This document shows positions 42,483 to 52,107 of a stretch of 64,000 nt of DNA, piece by piece; position 1 is the stretch's first letter, and each line of letters opens with the position of its first letter. The DNA lies in NCBI RefSeq assembly GCF_040939125.1, contig NZ_CP162495.1, positions 3,100,001-3,164,000 of the forward strand, written 5' to 3'. Made by a program: the position numbers and the translations under genes. A model generated the notes under the pieces. That model did not search any database. It saw only the letters and a program-made list of their open reading frames with translations, and had not been told where the DNA came from. The DNA is from Clostridium sp. BJN0013. Lineage in GTDB: Bacteria; Bacillota; Clostridia; Clostridiales; Clostridiaceae.

Positions 42483-42862
42483 TAAAAACTATCTCCATCC
42501 ATACTTAATATCCAGTTTCCAGGGTCTCCAAATGAGCCACCGTCAAATAGGTAAGGAACCCTATTAATCTGCTGAGCAATATTAACAAAATCCCTAAAAT
42601 CATTGTATACAGTTTGGCGGATTCCTTCATTTGTCTGCCTTATAATTTCATTACTTATCCTGTTATTTTCATTTGTTCCTCTGTTGGATTCATTTGCATC
42701 CATATTTTGTTTGTAAACACTCCATTGATTATTTATATTACCTTCAAAATTATTTACATCATTTGCTATATCCTCAATTCCACCTGCCAAATTTTCTCTT
42801 ACATCCTTACCATATACCGCATGTCTAATTTGGTTTGTCCTTTGGCTTATATCAACCGCCAT
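42482..42862 (-). CDS. Baseplate/fibre-associated protein, 126 aa
   Basis: A 126-residue protein beginning VDISQRTNQIRHAVYGKDVRENLAGGIE, a pattern common at the N-terminus of Firmicutes phage baseplate upper proteins. A helical region (KQNMDANESNRGTNE) and a short C-terminal part follow. It is packed between the Tal fragment and the tail fibre with overlapping start and stop codons. Likely an adaptor between tail tip and fibre. Confidence 0.65.
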   Translation of the reverse strand: MAVDISQRTNQIRHAVYGKDVRENLAGGIEDIANDVNNFEGNINNQWSVYKQNMDANESNRGTNENNRISNEIIRQTNEGIRQTVYNDFRDFVNIAQQINRVPYLFDGGSFGDPGNWILSMDGDSF

Positions 42863-43308
42863 TATACTCCACCTCCTGTACTTGGCATATGATCAGCTAC
42901 ATAATCTTTTACCCAGTCTCTTGTTGCTATTGCTTCATAATTTACCATGCCGCCCTGAGAGGACAAATAGGATATAAGCCCCCCAGATTCATCCCATATA
43001 TATGTTCCTGGTCCAAAAAGAGCAGGCATATCTCCATATATACCTGCTCTTACCCTGTTTGCATCATGCAAATTTATTGCCCCATAGTCCCCATCTTTCA
43101 CTATCCCAAGGTCAACTCTTTGCTTAGAAACATCATCATTGTAGAGGTTTATTGTACCCCCTGTATTATCAGCGCTTCCGCTTTCAGAACCAGCAGACAC
43201 ATTCAAATTGCCATTATTGTCAAAGATCTCAAATAATCCACCTTTATTGTTAAAGGTATTTGTTATTATCATTTTGCCATTTTTAGTTATCTTCTGTACT
43301 CCATCCAT
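42862..43308 (-). CDS. C-terminal part of the tail endopeptidase (split by TAG)
   Basis: A 148-residue frame beginning at ATG 43308. The ten codons before that ATG (KFYLDTDGNLV) are open and in frame with the upstream tail gene, whose TAG stop lies at 43342-43344. The two frames therefore look like one gene interrupted by a nonsense codon. It is rich in Gly and Asn and beta-like, typical of the end of Tal or baseplate proteins. It could be read separately, but there is no strong ribosome site before the ATG. Confidence 0.65.
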   Translation of the reverse strand: MDGVQKITKNGKMIITNTFNNKGGLFEIFDNNGNLNVSAGSESGSADNTGGTINLYNDDVSKQRVDLGIVKDGDYGAINLHDANRVRAGIYGDMPALFGPGTYIWDESGGLISYLSSQGGMVNYEAIATRDWVKDYVADHMPSTGGGV

Positions 43309-43341
43309 AACTAGATTACCGTCAGTGTCTAGGTAAAACTT

Positions 43342-44556
43342 CTATATACTGTCTTTGGTTATCAAAATACCTTCCTGCCCGTTTAGAAGTATTTCCACAG
43401 ACTTGTCATGAGAAACCACTCTAATTCCATATTTATATCCTAATTGAACACCACCATAAGTAGCCATCCGGTTTATGCTATTAGACTGTATATCCCCTAT
43501 AGTATCCGTCAGGCTTGCAGGTTTATTACTTATAGTTAGTTTAGGGTCCCAGGGTTTAGTTAAATCAGCATCTAGCTCTACCACCTTATAAGTATCATCC
43601 ACACCTAAAATCGGGCATTTAATGTGAACTGATGTTGCAGTATCTATACTATCAACAGAAGTATTTGTAAGTGTGCTTAAATCAAGTGCGGATATGTCAA
43701 GAGCTCCCGCGGGTTGTGTGTATTGGCTTAAATCCGCTTCACATTCTGTTTTTAATTGTTCGTCATCATCAATATCTGAGTAGTCTGCTTTTTTATAGAT
43801 TATCCCGTATTTTGCAACTGCGGCAGAATCCTCAATATAGTTCTTGCCATTATTTATTCTCTCTATCGTAAGGCCATTTGCGCCCACAGGGACTATCCTT
43901 GTACCAAACACCTGGCTGTCATCTATGGTTAGGCTCTTTAGATTTTCACCAAGGGAGATATCGGCAATTTTATCCTGTGGAGGGTTGGCCATATAATCCA
44001 GATAATTCATTCCATTCTCAGCCCTAAATCTCAAAAAACCTTTATTTTCATCAACACAATATTTCTGTATAGCCTCCAGAGTTGTTTCAAAGTCTGTAGT
44101 AAAGAACAGCCAGTCCTCTACATCTATAATCCCAGGTTGAACCTTCTTATAGTCTTCAACTTGTACATTGTGGTCATTTAAGAAAGTAGTTATAACTTCT
44201 TCTGGAGTTTTGTCTTCATATATAGCGCTCTGCACAATAGTATCATGGAGATAATTCATTTTCCCTTCACATACAATGTCTTTCTTAAATTCTTCATTTT
44301 CTGTCATACTTGGTTTAGTACTAAAGACTCTGCCACTAAATATTTCTTTATCATCCCTTAAGTCCACACATCTTACCTTAGTTACAAATCTGGTTGTTAA
44401 ATTGTATCCTGGATTATTCCAGGGAAGAGAAAAAGCCAAGCTACCAGCAAGACTTCTTTTTAAATTTAAATGTGGATCTAGAACTTTTGGGGCTTCCGGG
44501 TCCGGATAATGTACTATAGTTTCTAAACCATTATTTATTAAAGTTATCTTATACAC
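43342..44556 (-). CDS. Phage tail endopeptidase/tip protein (Tal-like), N-terminal part
   Basis: A 404-residue protein of the siphovirus tail-associated (Tal, prophage endopeptidase) type that forms the tail tip below Dit. It starts at GTG 44556, which overlaps the Dit stop and lies 5 nt after GGGAGGTG; a more distal ATG at 44571 contains that ribosome site. Recognisable blocks are RCVDLRDDKEIFSGRVF, VQPGIIDVEDWLFFTTDFETTLEAI and ADISLGENLKSLTIDDS. It ends at a TAG followed in frame by more tail-like codons, so it is probably truncated by a nonsense mutation. Confidence 0.82.
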   Translation of the reverse strand: MYKITLINNGLETIVHYPDPEAPKVLDPHLNLKRSLAGSLAFSLPWNNPGYNLTTRFVTKVRCVDLRDDKEIFSGRVFSTKPSMTENEEFKKDIVCEGKMNYLHDTIVQSAIYEDKTPEEVITTFLNDHNVQVEDYKKVQPGIIDVEDWLFFTTDFETTLEAIQKYCVDENKGFLRFRAENGMNYLDYMANPPQDKIADISLGENLKSLTIDDSQVFGTRIVPVGANGLTIERINNGKNYIEDSAAVAKYGIIYKKADYSDIDDDEQLKTECEADLSQYTQPAGALDISALDLSTLTNTSVDSIDTATSVHIKCPILGVDDTYKVVELDADLTKPWDPKLTISNKPASLTDTIGDIQSNSINRMATYGGVQLGYKYGIRVVSHDKSVEILLNGQEGILITKDSI

Positions 44557-45269
44557 TATAGCACCTCCCATCTAAATATTATTTTTGCTATACCATTACC
44601 ATTAAATACTAGATCATTCCTACCGTTTTGGAGTTTCAACCCCCAGACTTTATTATCTCCGGCATTTAGATTATAGGTATTACCATTACAGGTTAAAGTC
44701 ATGGCCGAGCTACAATTTATTGTAGGAGTTATAGGTCTACCATTGTTATACATGGTTACTGTAGTAGAACCATTAATAGTAAATTCATTTGTGTATTGTG
44801 TATAATCAGTAAGGAAACAGAATGTATCCCATATATCATCACCCATATAAGAGGTACTAACTTTAAATGGCTGCGCTATAAAATTTATTGTTAGATTACC
44901 CATCCTTATAGTTTCCTCAAATTCTGGAGCCTCTTCAACTTCTGCAATAAAATAAAAGCCAGGTATGTTATCAAACATTAATTCCTGTCTTCCTGTATCT
45001 TCTAACCATTCAAGTAAAAGTTGGTATACTATATATAATTCTTCCTTACTTTTAGTGGGTAGCCCTATTTTAACTTGTATTTTTCTTTCCCCGTATACTT
45101 GATCTCCATCACTCCCAACAGTACTAAAATCATAAGTTCCATTCATAAAAGGTATAGTCTTTTTTATTTTTACTTTGGCCGGAGGCTGAATTTTTTTCTC
45201 CTGGAGCCATACATTAAAATCTTTATAGGAATGTTTCCCATTAAATGTCATTTCATCTCTTACACTCAT
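44556..45269 (-). CDS. Distal tail protein (Dit)
   Basis: A 237-residue siphovirus Dit-family protein: N-terminal tail-hub part with FNGKHSYKDFNVWLQEK, SDGDQVYGERKIQVKI and EWLEDTGRQELMFD, and a C-terminal galectin-like beta domain (GRPITPTINCSSAMTLTCNG). It forms the ring between tail tube and tip. It lies between the tape measure and Tal, overlapping the Tal start by one base. Normal length. Confidence 0.87.
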   Translation of the reverse strand: MSVRDEMTFNGKHSYKDFNVWLQEKKIQPPAKVKIKKTIPFMNGTYDFSTVGSDGDQVYGERKIQVKIGLPTKSKEELYIVYQLLLEWLEDTGRQELMFDNIPGFYFIAEVEEAPEFEETIRMGNLTINFIAQPFKVSTSYMGDDIWDTFCFLTDYTQYTNEFTINGSTTVTMYNNGRPITPTINCSSAMTLTCNGNTYNLNAGDNKVWGLKLQNGRNDLVFNGNGIAKIIFRWEVL

Positions 45270-45270
45270 A

Positions 45271-48200
45271 TTACAACCCCCTTTGTGCCAGCGCCAAATT
45301 ATACCCTTGGTTTATATTGTCATATTTTGTGGTGCCCTCCGATAGTTGTTTGCCATCTAATATAGTTTTGTTTACCAACACTATGGATTGAACAGCCTGC
45401 TGTGTAGCCTGTTTTATAGCATCCAATGAAATATTATTTGTCTGCACAGAATTATTCGTATTAACAATGGTTGGGCTTATTGAAGATAAATTTATATCTG
45501 TATTCAAGCTGTTAATTTGCTCTTTTAAATTGCTTATTATATTTGGGATTACACTTAATGAATTTTCAAGTCCTGCTACAAGCCTATCACCCAAAGAAGA
45601 ACCCGCCAATTCATAATCTTTGCCATAACTTTTAAGTAAATTTATTATTTCACTTTGGTTATTATTTACTATCATTTTTTGTGCCTCTGCATCTATATTC
45701 GCATCCTTGAGTTTATCAGCATAGAATTCTTCTATATTTTTAATCATCTGGTCGCTATTTTCTTTAATCTGGTCAATCTGTTTTTGCAAATCATCTTTCT
45801 GCTGGTCAAGAGCTTCTTTTTGCTTACGTCTCTCTCTGGTTTTTATAAGTTCATCAAGTTCCTCCTGGAGCTCTTTTTTCTTTTCAGCCCCATAATGCAT
45901 ATTTAACTGTCGTCTTAATTCGGCTTCCTTATCAGCATCATCTTCATCCTGGTATTGTATATCAAGTGCATTTTCCTGTTTATCCAGGGCATCTATTTTC
46001 GCCTGTAATATTTTAGTCTGGGTATCTGTAGCAAGGTTAATCTGCTTTTCTGCGGCATCCTGTTCATCCTGGTACCTCTGCTTTAATGCATCTTTAATTT
46101 TATCACTAACCTCATTAATATCATCTATGGTACTTTTCTTTAGATTATCAACTAAATCCAGAATATCCTTACCAGTCTTTTGGTATGCATCTCTTACATC
46201 TTGTATTTTTTTAAGCATATCAAGGGCTTTATCTGAATTGTAGCCGTATTGATTGCCAAGCTTATTGTATTCAGCTGTAAGAATATTTATTTCTGTGCTC
46301 TGGTCAGTCATAACACCTAATAAATTCCTTGTATCTGTTTCAAAATCACCTGTAGAGGTTTGGAGGTTTTTTATGTCAACATCCAGCCTGGTAATAGCTG
46401 CATCAGCAGTAATAGCACCTTTATTATAATCTTCAAAATATTTACTTCTTGCATTTCTTTCATTCATAACAGAATTAGCAAGTGCGGTATTGAGTTTAAC
46501 TACACTGTTATTTATATACACCTCATTGTCATTCAAAGCTTTAGCAAGTTCATTTTTAAACTCATCCCAGGCATCATATTTCTTAAGTGAATTTCCAAAA
46601 GCATCACTTATAGCTTTACCTAGATTAGACATTGCATTACTTATTAGACTAACCTTACTCTTTATCCCATCTGCCATACCTTCAACCAATGAAGCTCCTA
46701 TGGTTTTGCCAGCATCACCCGATGAACCAATACTTAAAATCTTTGATGTATCATTGGCATTTAAAATAGTTTCTCCACCAGCGGCAGAGTACTCAAGTTC
46801 AGGTCCATTTTCGCCGACAATTCTCCAGCCAGCTATGGCGTTGGTTGTGCCTGATGCATAACCAATATAATTACCACTGAACAAATTAGGAATGTTCATT
46901 ACATTCCCATATCTTTTTTTAATGTATCTTATGGCACTGGCTGCATTTGCTATTGGATTTAATATATCGTTTAAACCGGGCATCATATTTTCTGTAAAAG
47001 TACTTCTGAGCATCTGCATAAGCCCAGTCGCATGTTCTCCTCCAACACTTATACTGTTATAGGCAAGTGGATTGCTACCGGATTCTCTTTTAACTAATTG
47101 TATTAATCCTGGAAGCCAACTCATGGGAGTCCCGGTAATGCCAAGCGCAGCAGTCAGCCATTGAGATATTTGTCCACTAGCACCCTGGGCATAATCAATC
47201 ATAGCCCCAATTTTATTTTGGAAGAAAGTGAGAACATCTTTTGACGACATACCGTTTATAAAACCCTGTATTACATTTTCACCTATTGGAAATGTTACTT
47301 TAGAAGGTGAATGTATATCAAAGCCTTCCGGCCCGGTAAACGCCTCAATAACCTTTTGGGTAAGTTCATGAGCAATGCTAACTGCGTTATCCTCGGCAGA
47401 TTTCATACCAGCTGAAAGACCATTGGTGACATCCTGTCCTATGGGATTGGCAGATGCGGCAAGAGCATTTAAAACAGCTTTATTGTCTGAAGATACTTTA
47501 TTTGTTGCTGTTAGCACATTTGAAGCACCATTATTTATTCCAGCAGTTAAATTATTCATAGACGAGGCACCATAGGTTGTATGAAGCTGTACATAATTAC
47601 TTAGTATAGCTTTATTGTCTGTAGTTACTTTGGTATTGGCATTTGTAACTACGCTTTCATTACCAGTTATAGCATTATCTAAGTTATCCATAGATTCAGT
47701 GCCATAATCGGTATGAGCCCTAGAATAATCGTCTAAAATATTCTCATTATCAGTTGTTACTTTAGTATTGGCATTTGTTACAATATTTTCATTTCCGGTT
47801 ATACCAGCTCCTAAATTATTCATAGAGTTTTGGCCATGAGTATTAAATGATTGTGAAAAGCTTATAGCTAAATTTCCTATGTTAGAATTTAAAGCTTTTA
47901 TAGAATTTATAACAGAAGCTGAACTTCCTTCTATACCTAGTCCAAAATTCTTATTACCCTGCTGTCCATAATCAAGATATTTTTGTATTAAGGAAGTCAT
48001 TAAGGTATTTATGTTAGATTCTAGTGTATTTAATGGTTTTGATATTGAAGATACACTATTTTCCATTCCTCTGGCAAAATATTTATTTAGATTTGCCCCA
48101 TATTCTTCTGTGGATTTTAATTGCTCTCCAGTATCATTTCCGGATGGATTATTACTTTTATTTACTTGTTTTAATATATTGTCTGTAGAATTTGCGTCTA

Positions 48201-51200
48201 TGACAGTTTCACCACCAGCAAAATAATAAAGTTCGGGTCCTTCTTCACCGACTATATGCCAACCAGGAGAGGCGTTGTTAGTACCAGAAGCATACCCTTC
48301 TTCAGGAATATAGCCACCTACAACCGTACCAATCTTTTCATCACTTGAACCACTACCCCGTAATGAACTTAACCACTTTTTAAAATCTGTCCACTTCTTT
48401 TTAATTCCTTCGACTAAATTTTTCCATTTTTCGCTAAGACTTTTTATAAATTTATCATATCTACCTAAAGCATCACCTGTAGTTGTATCTATTTCAGAAG
48501 ATACATTTTTATTCATATCAGTGAGATGGCCTACAACTTGATCCCTCTGGTCTTTAGCCGCCTGAATACTTTGGTCTCTTTGCCTTCCTGCATCTGCAAT
48601 TAATTTATCAGCTTGATCAGCTGTAAGGGAATGAGTAACGTCTCTCTGATATATAAAGCCGGCAACAGTCTTATCATATTGGTCGTTAGCTGCTGCTATA
48701 GCCCCATGACGTTGTTTGTTGGCACTTTTTATTACACCCTGTGCCTGCTGTTCCGTAATACTGGTACCATAGCTTTTCATTCTTTCAAGTATAACTTTGC
48801 TTTCAATTTCATTATCTGAAAGACTTTGAACCGCATTGGTTCTCATCTTATCCTGAAGAGAATTTACCTCCTGTTGTTCCTGCTCTGTTAAATCCCTATG
48901 ATTATTTGATGCCCTCTGATATATAGCTGTTATTTGTGCTTGATATTCAGTTATTTTTTGCTTTTTATTATTATTATAAGCCTGCATATTTTGTAGTATT
49001 TTTTGTTCATCCTGAGCATTTAAGGCACTACTTTTATCAAAGAAGCTTTTCATCTTTGTGTATCTATCATTATTTTGCTTATCCATAGCGGTTTTAATTT
49101 TAGTTCCCATTGCCGTGATTTGTTGAACTATACTATTGACCTGTTGCTGTGTTATACCCACAGACTGAGTTAAAGTATCCCTAAAATTTTTAATCATAGT
49201 ATTTTTTTGTTGTGTACTTAATCCAGATACTTTATTTACCATTTGTGTATATTGAGCAATAATTTTTTCCACATTTTCTTTGCTAAGATTCCCTGTTTGT
49301 GTTACTAATTGTTTAAACTGGTTGATTGAATCTGTTTTCATACCTGCACTTAAATCTTTAGCGCCATTGACCATTTCGGTGTATTGACTTATAACAGACT
49401 GTTTAGTTTGGTTACTAAATTTATCAGCATCTATATATATATCCATCATAGTCTTCTTAAAACTATCATCCATTTTCATATAAGAACTAACAGCTTCTTT
49501 AGTACTCTTCGATATCTTTATCGTCCGTTCTTGAAACGACACAGCTGTCTGCCCTTCTGCAAGTTGAACACGCTTTGATGTTTGTTCAACCTTATCTGCA
49601 AATAAGTCTACCTGTGGTATTGTCTGGTCTGTAGCTGCTTTATATGCTCTGTATACCCCATATCCTGCAGCCGCAACTCTAGCAATGGCAAGTACATATG
49701 GTCCTGCTGCCAATGCTGCACTTCCTAAGCTTGCTATAAATCCACCACTAGCAGCTGTCGCACCTGCCGTTGCAGCTCCGGTTTCTGCGGCAGCAATGCC
49801 TGCTTTCTTTATACCTTCTTCCGCAACTTTGGATGCGGTCCCCATCTCTGCAGATTTTTTTACGTATTTACTCCAAAAATCTAAAATATTACCTCCACTT
49901 TTAGCTAAACCACCAAATACTTTTAAAGTAGCACCAGCTGCAACAGTAACGCCAGTAAAATCAACAATTAATTTCTGTGTTCCAGGGCTTAAATTCCCAA
50001 ATGCATCTGCCAATTTTCCTACTGTGTCAGCAATACTTTTTATTGTTGGCGCAAAATTTTCCTCTAGCTTTATAGCTGTAGCTTCAAGGGAACCCTTCAT
50101 TTGTTCGATAGCCTTTTGAGTTTCGCCCATCTGAGTATTAGCAAGTCTTGATGCGGATGTCTGATCATTAGTTGCTTTAGTATACTTCTGTATACCTTCC
50201 GCGCCATTGCTCATTAAGATACTTGCGGCACGTGTCGCATCAGAACCAAAGATTATACTCATTGCGGATTGGCTTGAAGAATCAGATAGCTTTCCCATAT
50301 GAGTTTGTAACTCTTGAGCAATACCGGCAGCATCTTTCATATGGCCACTACCATCCCATACATTTATACCTAATTCTTTCATTTTTGCCGCTGCTTCATC
50401 TGTTGGGGCTCCTAACCTTTGAAGTGCAGTTTTTAAAGAAGTACCTGCATCTGATCCAACAACCCCTCTATCGGCAAAAGCTCCTAATGCTGCCGTAGTG
50501 TCTTGAATAGACCAACCTGCCAGATTAGCTTGTGCCGAGCACTGAGCCAATCCTTCTGTTAAGGGTTCTACATCTGTTGAAGATGCTGCAGCAGCTCCTG
50601 CAAGTGCATTTGCCGCCTCACTCGCTTGCCCTGCAGATAATCCAAAGGCACCCATAGCTTGAACTATTGTATTGGCTGCATCACCAAGCTGCATACCGGA
50701 TGAGGCTGCTAATTTCATTGTTGCATCAAGTGCACCAGTTTTAATTTGGGCTTCTGTGAGCCCTCCTTTAGCAAGCTCTGTTATAGCATTTCCCGCCTCT
50801 GTCGCTGAAAACTGGGTATCTGCCCCCGTTTTTAAAGCAAGTTCTCTTAGACTTCCCATTTGACTAATAGGTTTATTTAAGGCTCCAGAAGCTTGGCTCA
50901 TAGAAGTTTCAAAATCTATCCCAACCTTACCGGCTGCTACGCCAATACCAACTAATGGAGCAGACAGCATTAACAAAGTGTCCCCCATTCTTCCAGCAGT
51001 ATCTCCAACAGTTTTAAATCTTTCTCCACTTTCTTTCAAGGAGGCGCTTAGAGACGTTAATTTAAAGTTAGCAATTTTTCTATTTGTACTATCCAATTGG
51101 CTTTCAAAATTTTTCAGTCTTCCTTGTGCATTGTTAAGTTGAATAGTATAGCCTTGAATAGTTTTATTGTTATTCAGGACAGTTCTCTCGTTATTTTTAT

Positions 51201-51234
51201 ATTTGTCAGTAAGATCATTAAGATTTTTTTCTAG
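45271..51234 (-). CDS. Tape measure protein, main part after the frameshift (with transglycosylase domain)
   Basis: The -1 frame from 51234 to the stop at 45271 gives 1987 residues; the first Met within it is at 51096. Near its start is a TP901-type tape-measure domain (FETSMSQASGALNKP, AITELAKGGLTEAQ, FADRGVVGSDAGTSL). It then has membrane-like segments, long helices, two copies of a YASGT-NA-GW-IVGE-GPEL block, and tandem 44-residue repeats (near 47470-47830). A transglycosylase-like domain (KRESGSNPLAYNS, then ATGLMQML) is encoded near 46850-47110. It sets tail length and probably opens the wall. With the N-terminal part the protein would be 2110 residues. Confidence 0.85.
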   Translation of the reverse strand, partial: LEKNLNDLTDKYKNNERTVLNNNKTIQGYTIQLNNAQGRLKNFESQLDSTNRKIANFKLTSLSASLKESGERFKTVGDTAGRMGDTLLMLSAPLVGIGVAAGKVGIDFETSMSQASGALNKPISQMGSLRELALKTGADTQFSATEAGNAITELAKGGLTEAQIKTGALDATMKLAASSGMQLGDAANTIVQAMGAFGLSAGQASEAANALAGAAAASSTDVEPLTEGLAQCSAQANLAGWSIQDTTAALGAFADRGVVGSDAGTSLKTALQRLGAPTDEAAAKMKELGINVWDGSGHMKDAAGIAQELQTHMGKLSDSSSQSAMSIIFGSDATRAASILMSNGAEGIQKYTKATNDQTSASRLANTQMGETQKAIEQMKGSLEATAIKLEENFAPTIKSIADTVGKLADAFGNLSPGTQKLIVDFTGVTVAAGATLKVFGGLAKSGGNILDFWSKYVKKSAEMGTASKVAEEGIKKAGIAAAETGAATAGATAASGGFIASLGSAALAAGPYVLAIARVAAAGYGVYRAYKAATDQTIPQVDLFADKVEQTSKRVQLAEGQTAVSFQERTIKISKSTKEAVSSYMKMDDSFKKTMMDIYIDADKFSNQTKQSVISQYTEMVNGAKDLSAGMKTDSINQFKQLVTQTGNLSKENVEKIIAQYTQMVNKVSGLSTQQKNTMIKNFRDTLTQSVGITQQQVNSIVQQITAMGTKIKTAMDKQNNDRYTKMKSFFDKSSALNAQDEQKILQNMQAYNNNKKQKITEYQAQITAIYQRASNNHRDLTEQEQQEVNSLQDKMRTNAVQSLSDNEIESKVILERMKSYGTSITEQQAQGVIKSANKQRHGAIAAANDQYDKTVAGFIYQRDVTHSLTADQADKLIADAGRQRDQSIQAAKDQRDQVVGHLTDMNKNVSSEIDTTTGDALGRYDKFIKSLSEKWKNLVEGIKKKWTDFKKWLSSLRGSGSSDEKIGTVVGGYIPEEGYASGTNNASPGWHIVGEEGPELYYFAGGETVIDANSTDNILKQVNKSNNPSGNDTGEQLKSTEEYGANLNKYFARGMENSVSSISKPLNTLESNINTLMTSLIQKYLDYGQQGNKNFGLGIEGSSASVINSIKALNSNIGNLAISFSQSFNTHGQNSMNNLGAGITGNENIVTNANTKVTTDNENILDDYSRAHTDYGTESMDNLDNAITGNESVVTNANTKVTTDNKAILSNYVQLHTTYGASSMNNLTAGINNGASNVLTATNKVSSDNKAVLNALAASANPIGQDVTNGLSAGMKSAEDNAVSIAHELTQKVIEAFTGPEGFDIHSPSKVTFPIGENVIQGFINGMSSKDVLTFFQNKIGAMIDYAQGASGQISQWLTAALGITGTPMSWLPGLIQLVKRESGSNPLAYNSISVGGEHATGLMQMLRSTFTENMMPGLNDILNPIANAASAIRYIKKRYGNVMNIPNLFSGNYIGYASGTTNAIAGWRIVGENGPELEYSAAGGETILNANDTSKILSIGSSGDAGKTIGASLVEGMADGIKSKVSLISNAMSNLGKAISDAFGNSLKKYDAWDEFKNELAKALNDNEVYINNSVVKLNTALANSVMNERNARSKYFEDYNKGAITADAAITRLDVDIKNLQTSTGDFETDTRNLLGVMTDQSTEINILTAEYNKLGNQYGYNSDKALDMLKKIQDVRDAYQKTGKDILDLVDNLKKSTIDDINEVSDKIKDALKQRYQDEQDAAEKQINLATDTQTKILQAKIDALDKQENALDIQYQDEDDADKEAELRRQLNMHYGAEKKKELQEELDELIKTRERRKQKEALDQQKDDLQKQIDQIKENSDQMIKNIEEFYADKLKDANIDAEAQKMIVNNNQSEIINLLKSYGKDYELAGSSLGDRLVAGLENSLSVIPNIISNLKEQINSLNTDINLSSISPTIVNTNNSVQTNNISLDAIKQATQQAVQSIVLVNKTILDGKQLSEGTTKYDNINQGYNLALAQRGL

Positions 51235-51602
51235 TTTTTTGTCTCTTCATTTTCTGCACCTAAGACAGCCTTACTTTCTTCATATGCAGTTTTTGCAGCA
51301 TCAACCTTACTTTTTAAGTCCATCATTTTTTTAGAGTTTTCTTCAAGAGTCTTTTTAGATTTTTCCAATTGCTCTGAATAACTTTGAACTATTTTACGTT
51401 GAACTTCTATTTTATCTCCTAAAGATTGGGCATTGTCTTTTAAGCCATCAAGATTTTTGCCCCAGTCCTTAACACCGGCAACACTAGCTTTAAATTCACT
51501 ATCAATTGTTCCTAAATTTCTTTTTAAATTTTGAATTCCCTTACTAAAGTTGGAATCATCTAACGCCACTCTTACCGCTAGGGAGCTAATTTCTTCTTCC
51601 AT
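51231..51602 (-). CDS. Tape measure protein, N-terminal part before the frameshift
   Basis: A 123-residue frame from ATG 51602, a helical coiled coil (SLAVRVALDDSNFSKGIQN, then KIVQSYSEQLEKSKKTLEEN). It ends ENEETKN at TAG 51231-51233. Just before the stop lies A AAA AAC in the zero frame, a classic -1 slip site. A -1 shift there continues into the large downstream frame. Either ribosomes slip here or one A was lost from a run of seven. The start of tape-measure genes normally looks like this, so the two frames belong together. Confidence 0.8.
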   Translation of the reverse strand: MEEEISSLAVRVALDDSNFSKGIQNLKRNLGTIDSEFKASVAGVKDWGKNLDGLKDNAQSLGDKIEVQRKIVQSYSEQLEKSKKTLEENSKKMMDLKSKVDAAKTAYEESKAVLGAENEETKN

Positions 51603-51632
51603 TACATACTCACCTCCTCCCGATTCTTACCA

Positions 51633-51660
51633 AAATAAAAAAGCCTTGGAATAAGGCTTT
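51633..51660 (-). terminator. Intrinsic terminator between the DUF4064-like gene and tape measure
   Basis: Minus-strand AAAGCCTT-ATTCC-AAGGCTTT stem followed by TTTTATTTT. It lies inside the late gene block, upstream of the tape measure. Confidence 0.8.
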
Positions 51661-51674
51661 CAAAATATCTCTTT

Positions 51675-52043
51675 TTATTCTGCAATAGTTTCCTTAGACG
51701 CTTTGATTGCAAATATACCAGAAATTAAAAATAAAACAAATACTATAAGGCATGATATAAAGGTTATAGGACTATCTCCTATTGTGGAAAAGAAAGCAGC
51801 AATAAAATCAAATATTCCAGCCACTATCATAACCTTTCCAGCCGTTTTAGTTTTACTTTCAACCATCAAGGCATATACAAGCCCAATTATTTGAAAAATA
51901 ATCCCAATGGAAGCTGCAATTATAACATCATTTGCATTCTTATCAGTAGCTGGTGAATTTAATCCCACATATAATAATCCACCACAACTAATTATACCAA
52001 CAACTCCAGCAATTATACCTAAAATAAAAGCAGTTTTTTTCAT
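51675..52043 (-). CDS. DUF4064-like small membrane protein (inserted 'moron' gene)
   Basis: A 122-residue protein with four membrane segments (about 5-27, 41-60, 68-88 and 95-115), starting at ATG 52043 behind AAGGGGGAT. The pattern fits DUF4064-type membrane proteins of Firmicutes. It is not a usual tail gene. It lies between the tail assembly chaperone and the tape measure and has its own terminator, as expected for a lysogeny-expressed cargo gene. A role in superinfection exclusion is possible but unproven. Confidence 0.65.
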   Translation of the reverse strand: MKKTAFILGIIAGVVGIISCGGLLYVGLNSPATDKNANDVIIAASIGIIFQIIGLVYALMVESKTKTAGKVMIVAGIFDFIAAFFSTIGDSPITFISCLIVFVLFLISGIFAIKASKETIAE

Positions 52044-52107
52044 GCAAAAATCCCCCTTCTAATACCTCTATAATATCAAAAAGAAGAATATATTTCCACT
52101 ATCAGTA

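Noticed and set aside
50223-50498. Plus-strand frames inside the tape measure and other late genes
   Set aside because: They are shadows of the long minus-strand genes and lack ribosome sites.
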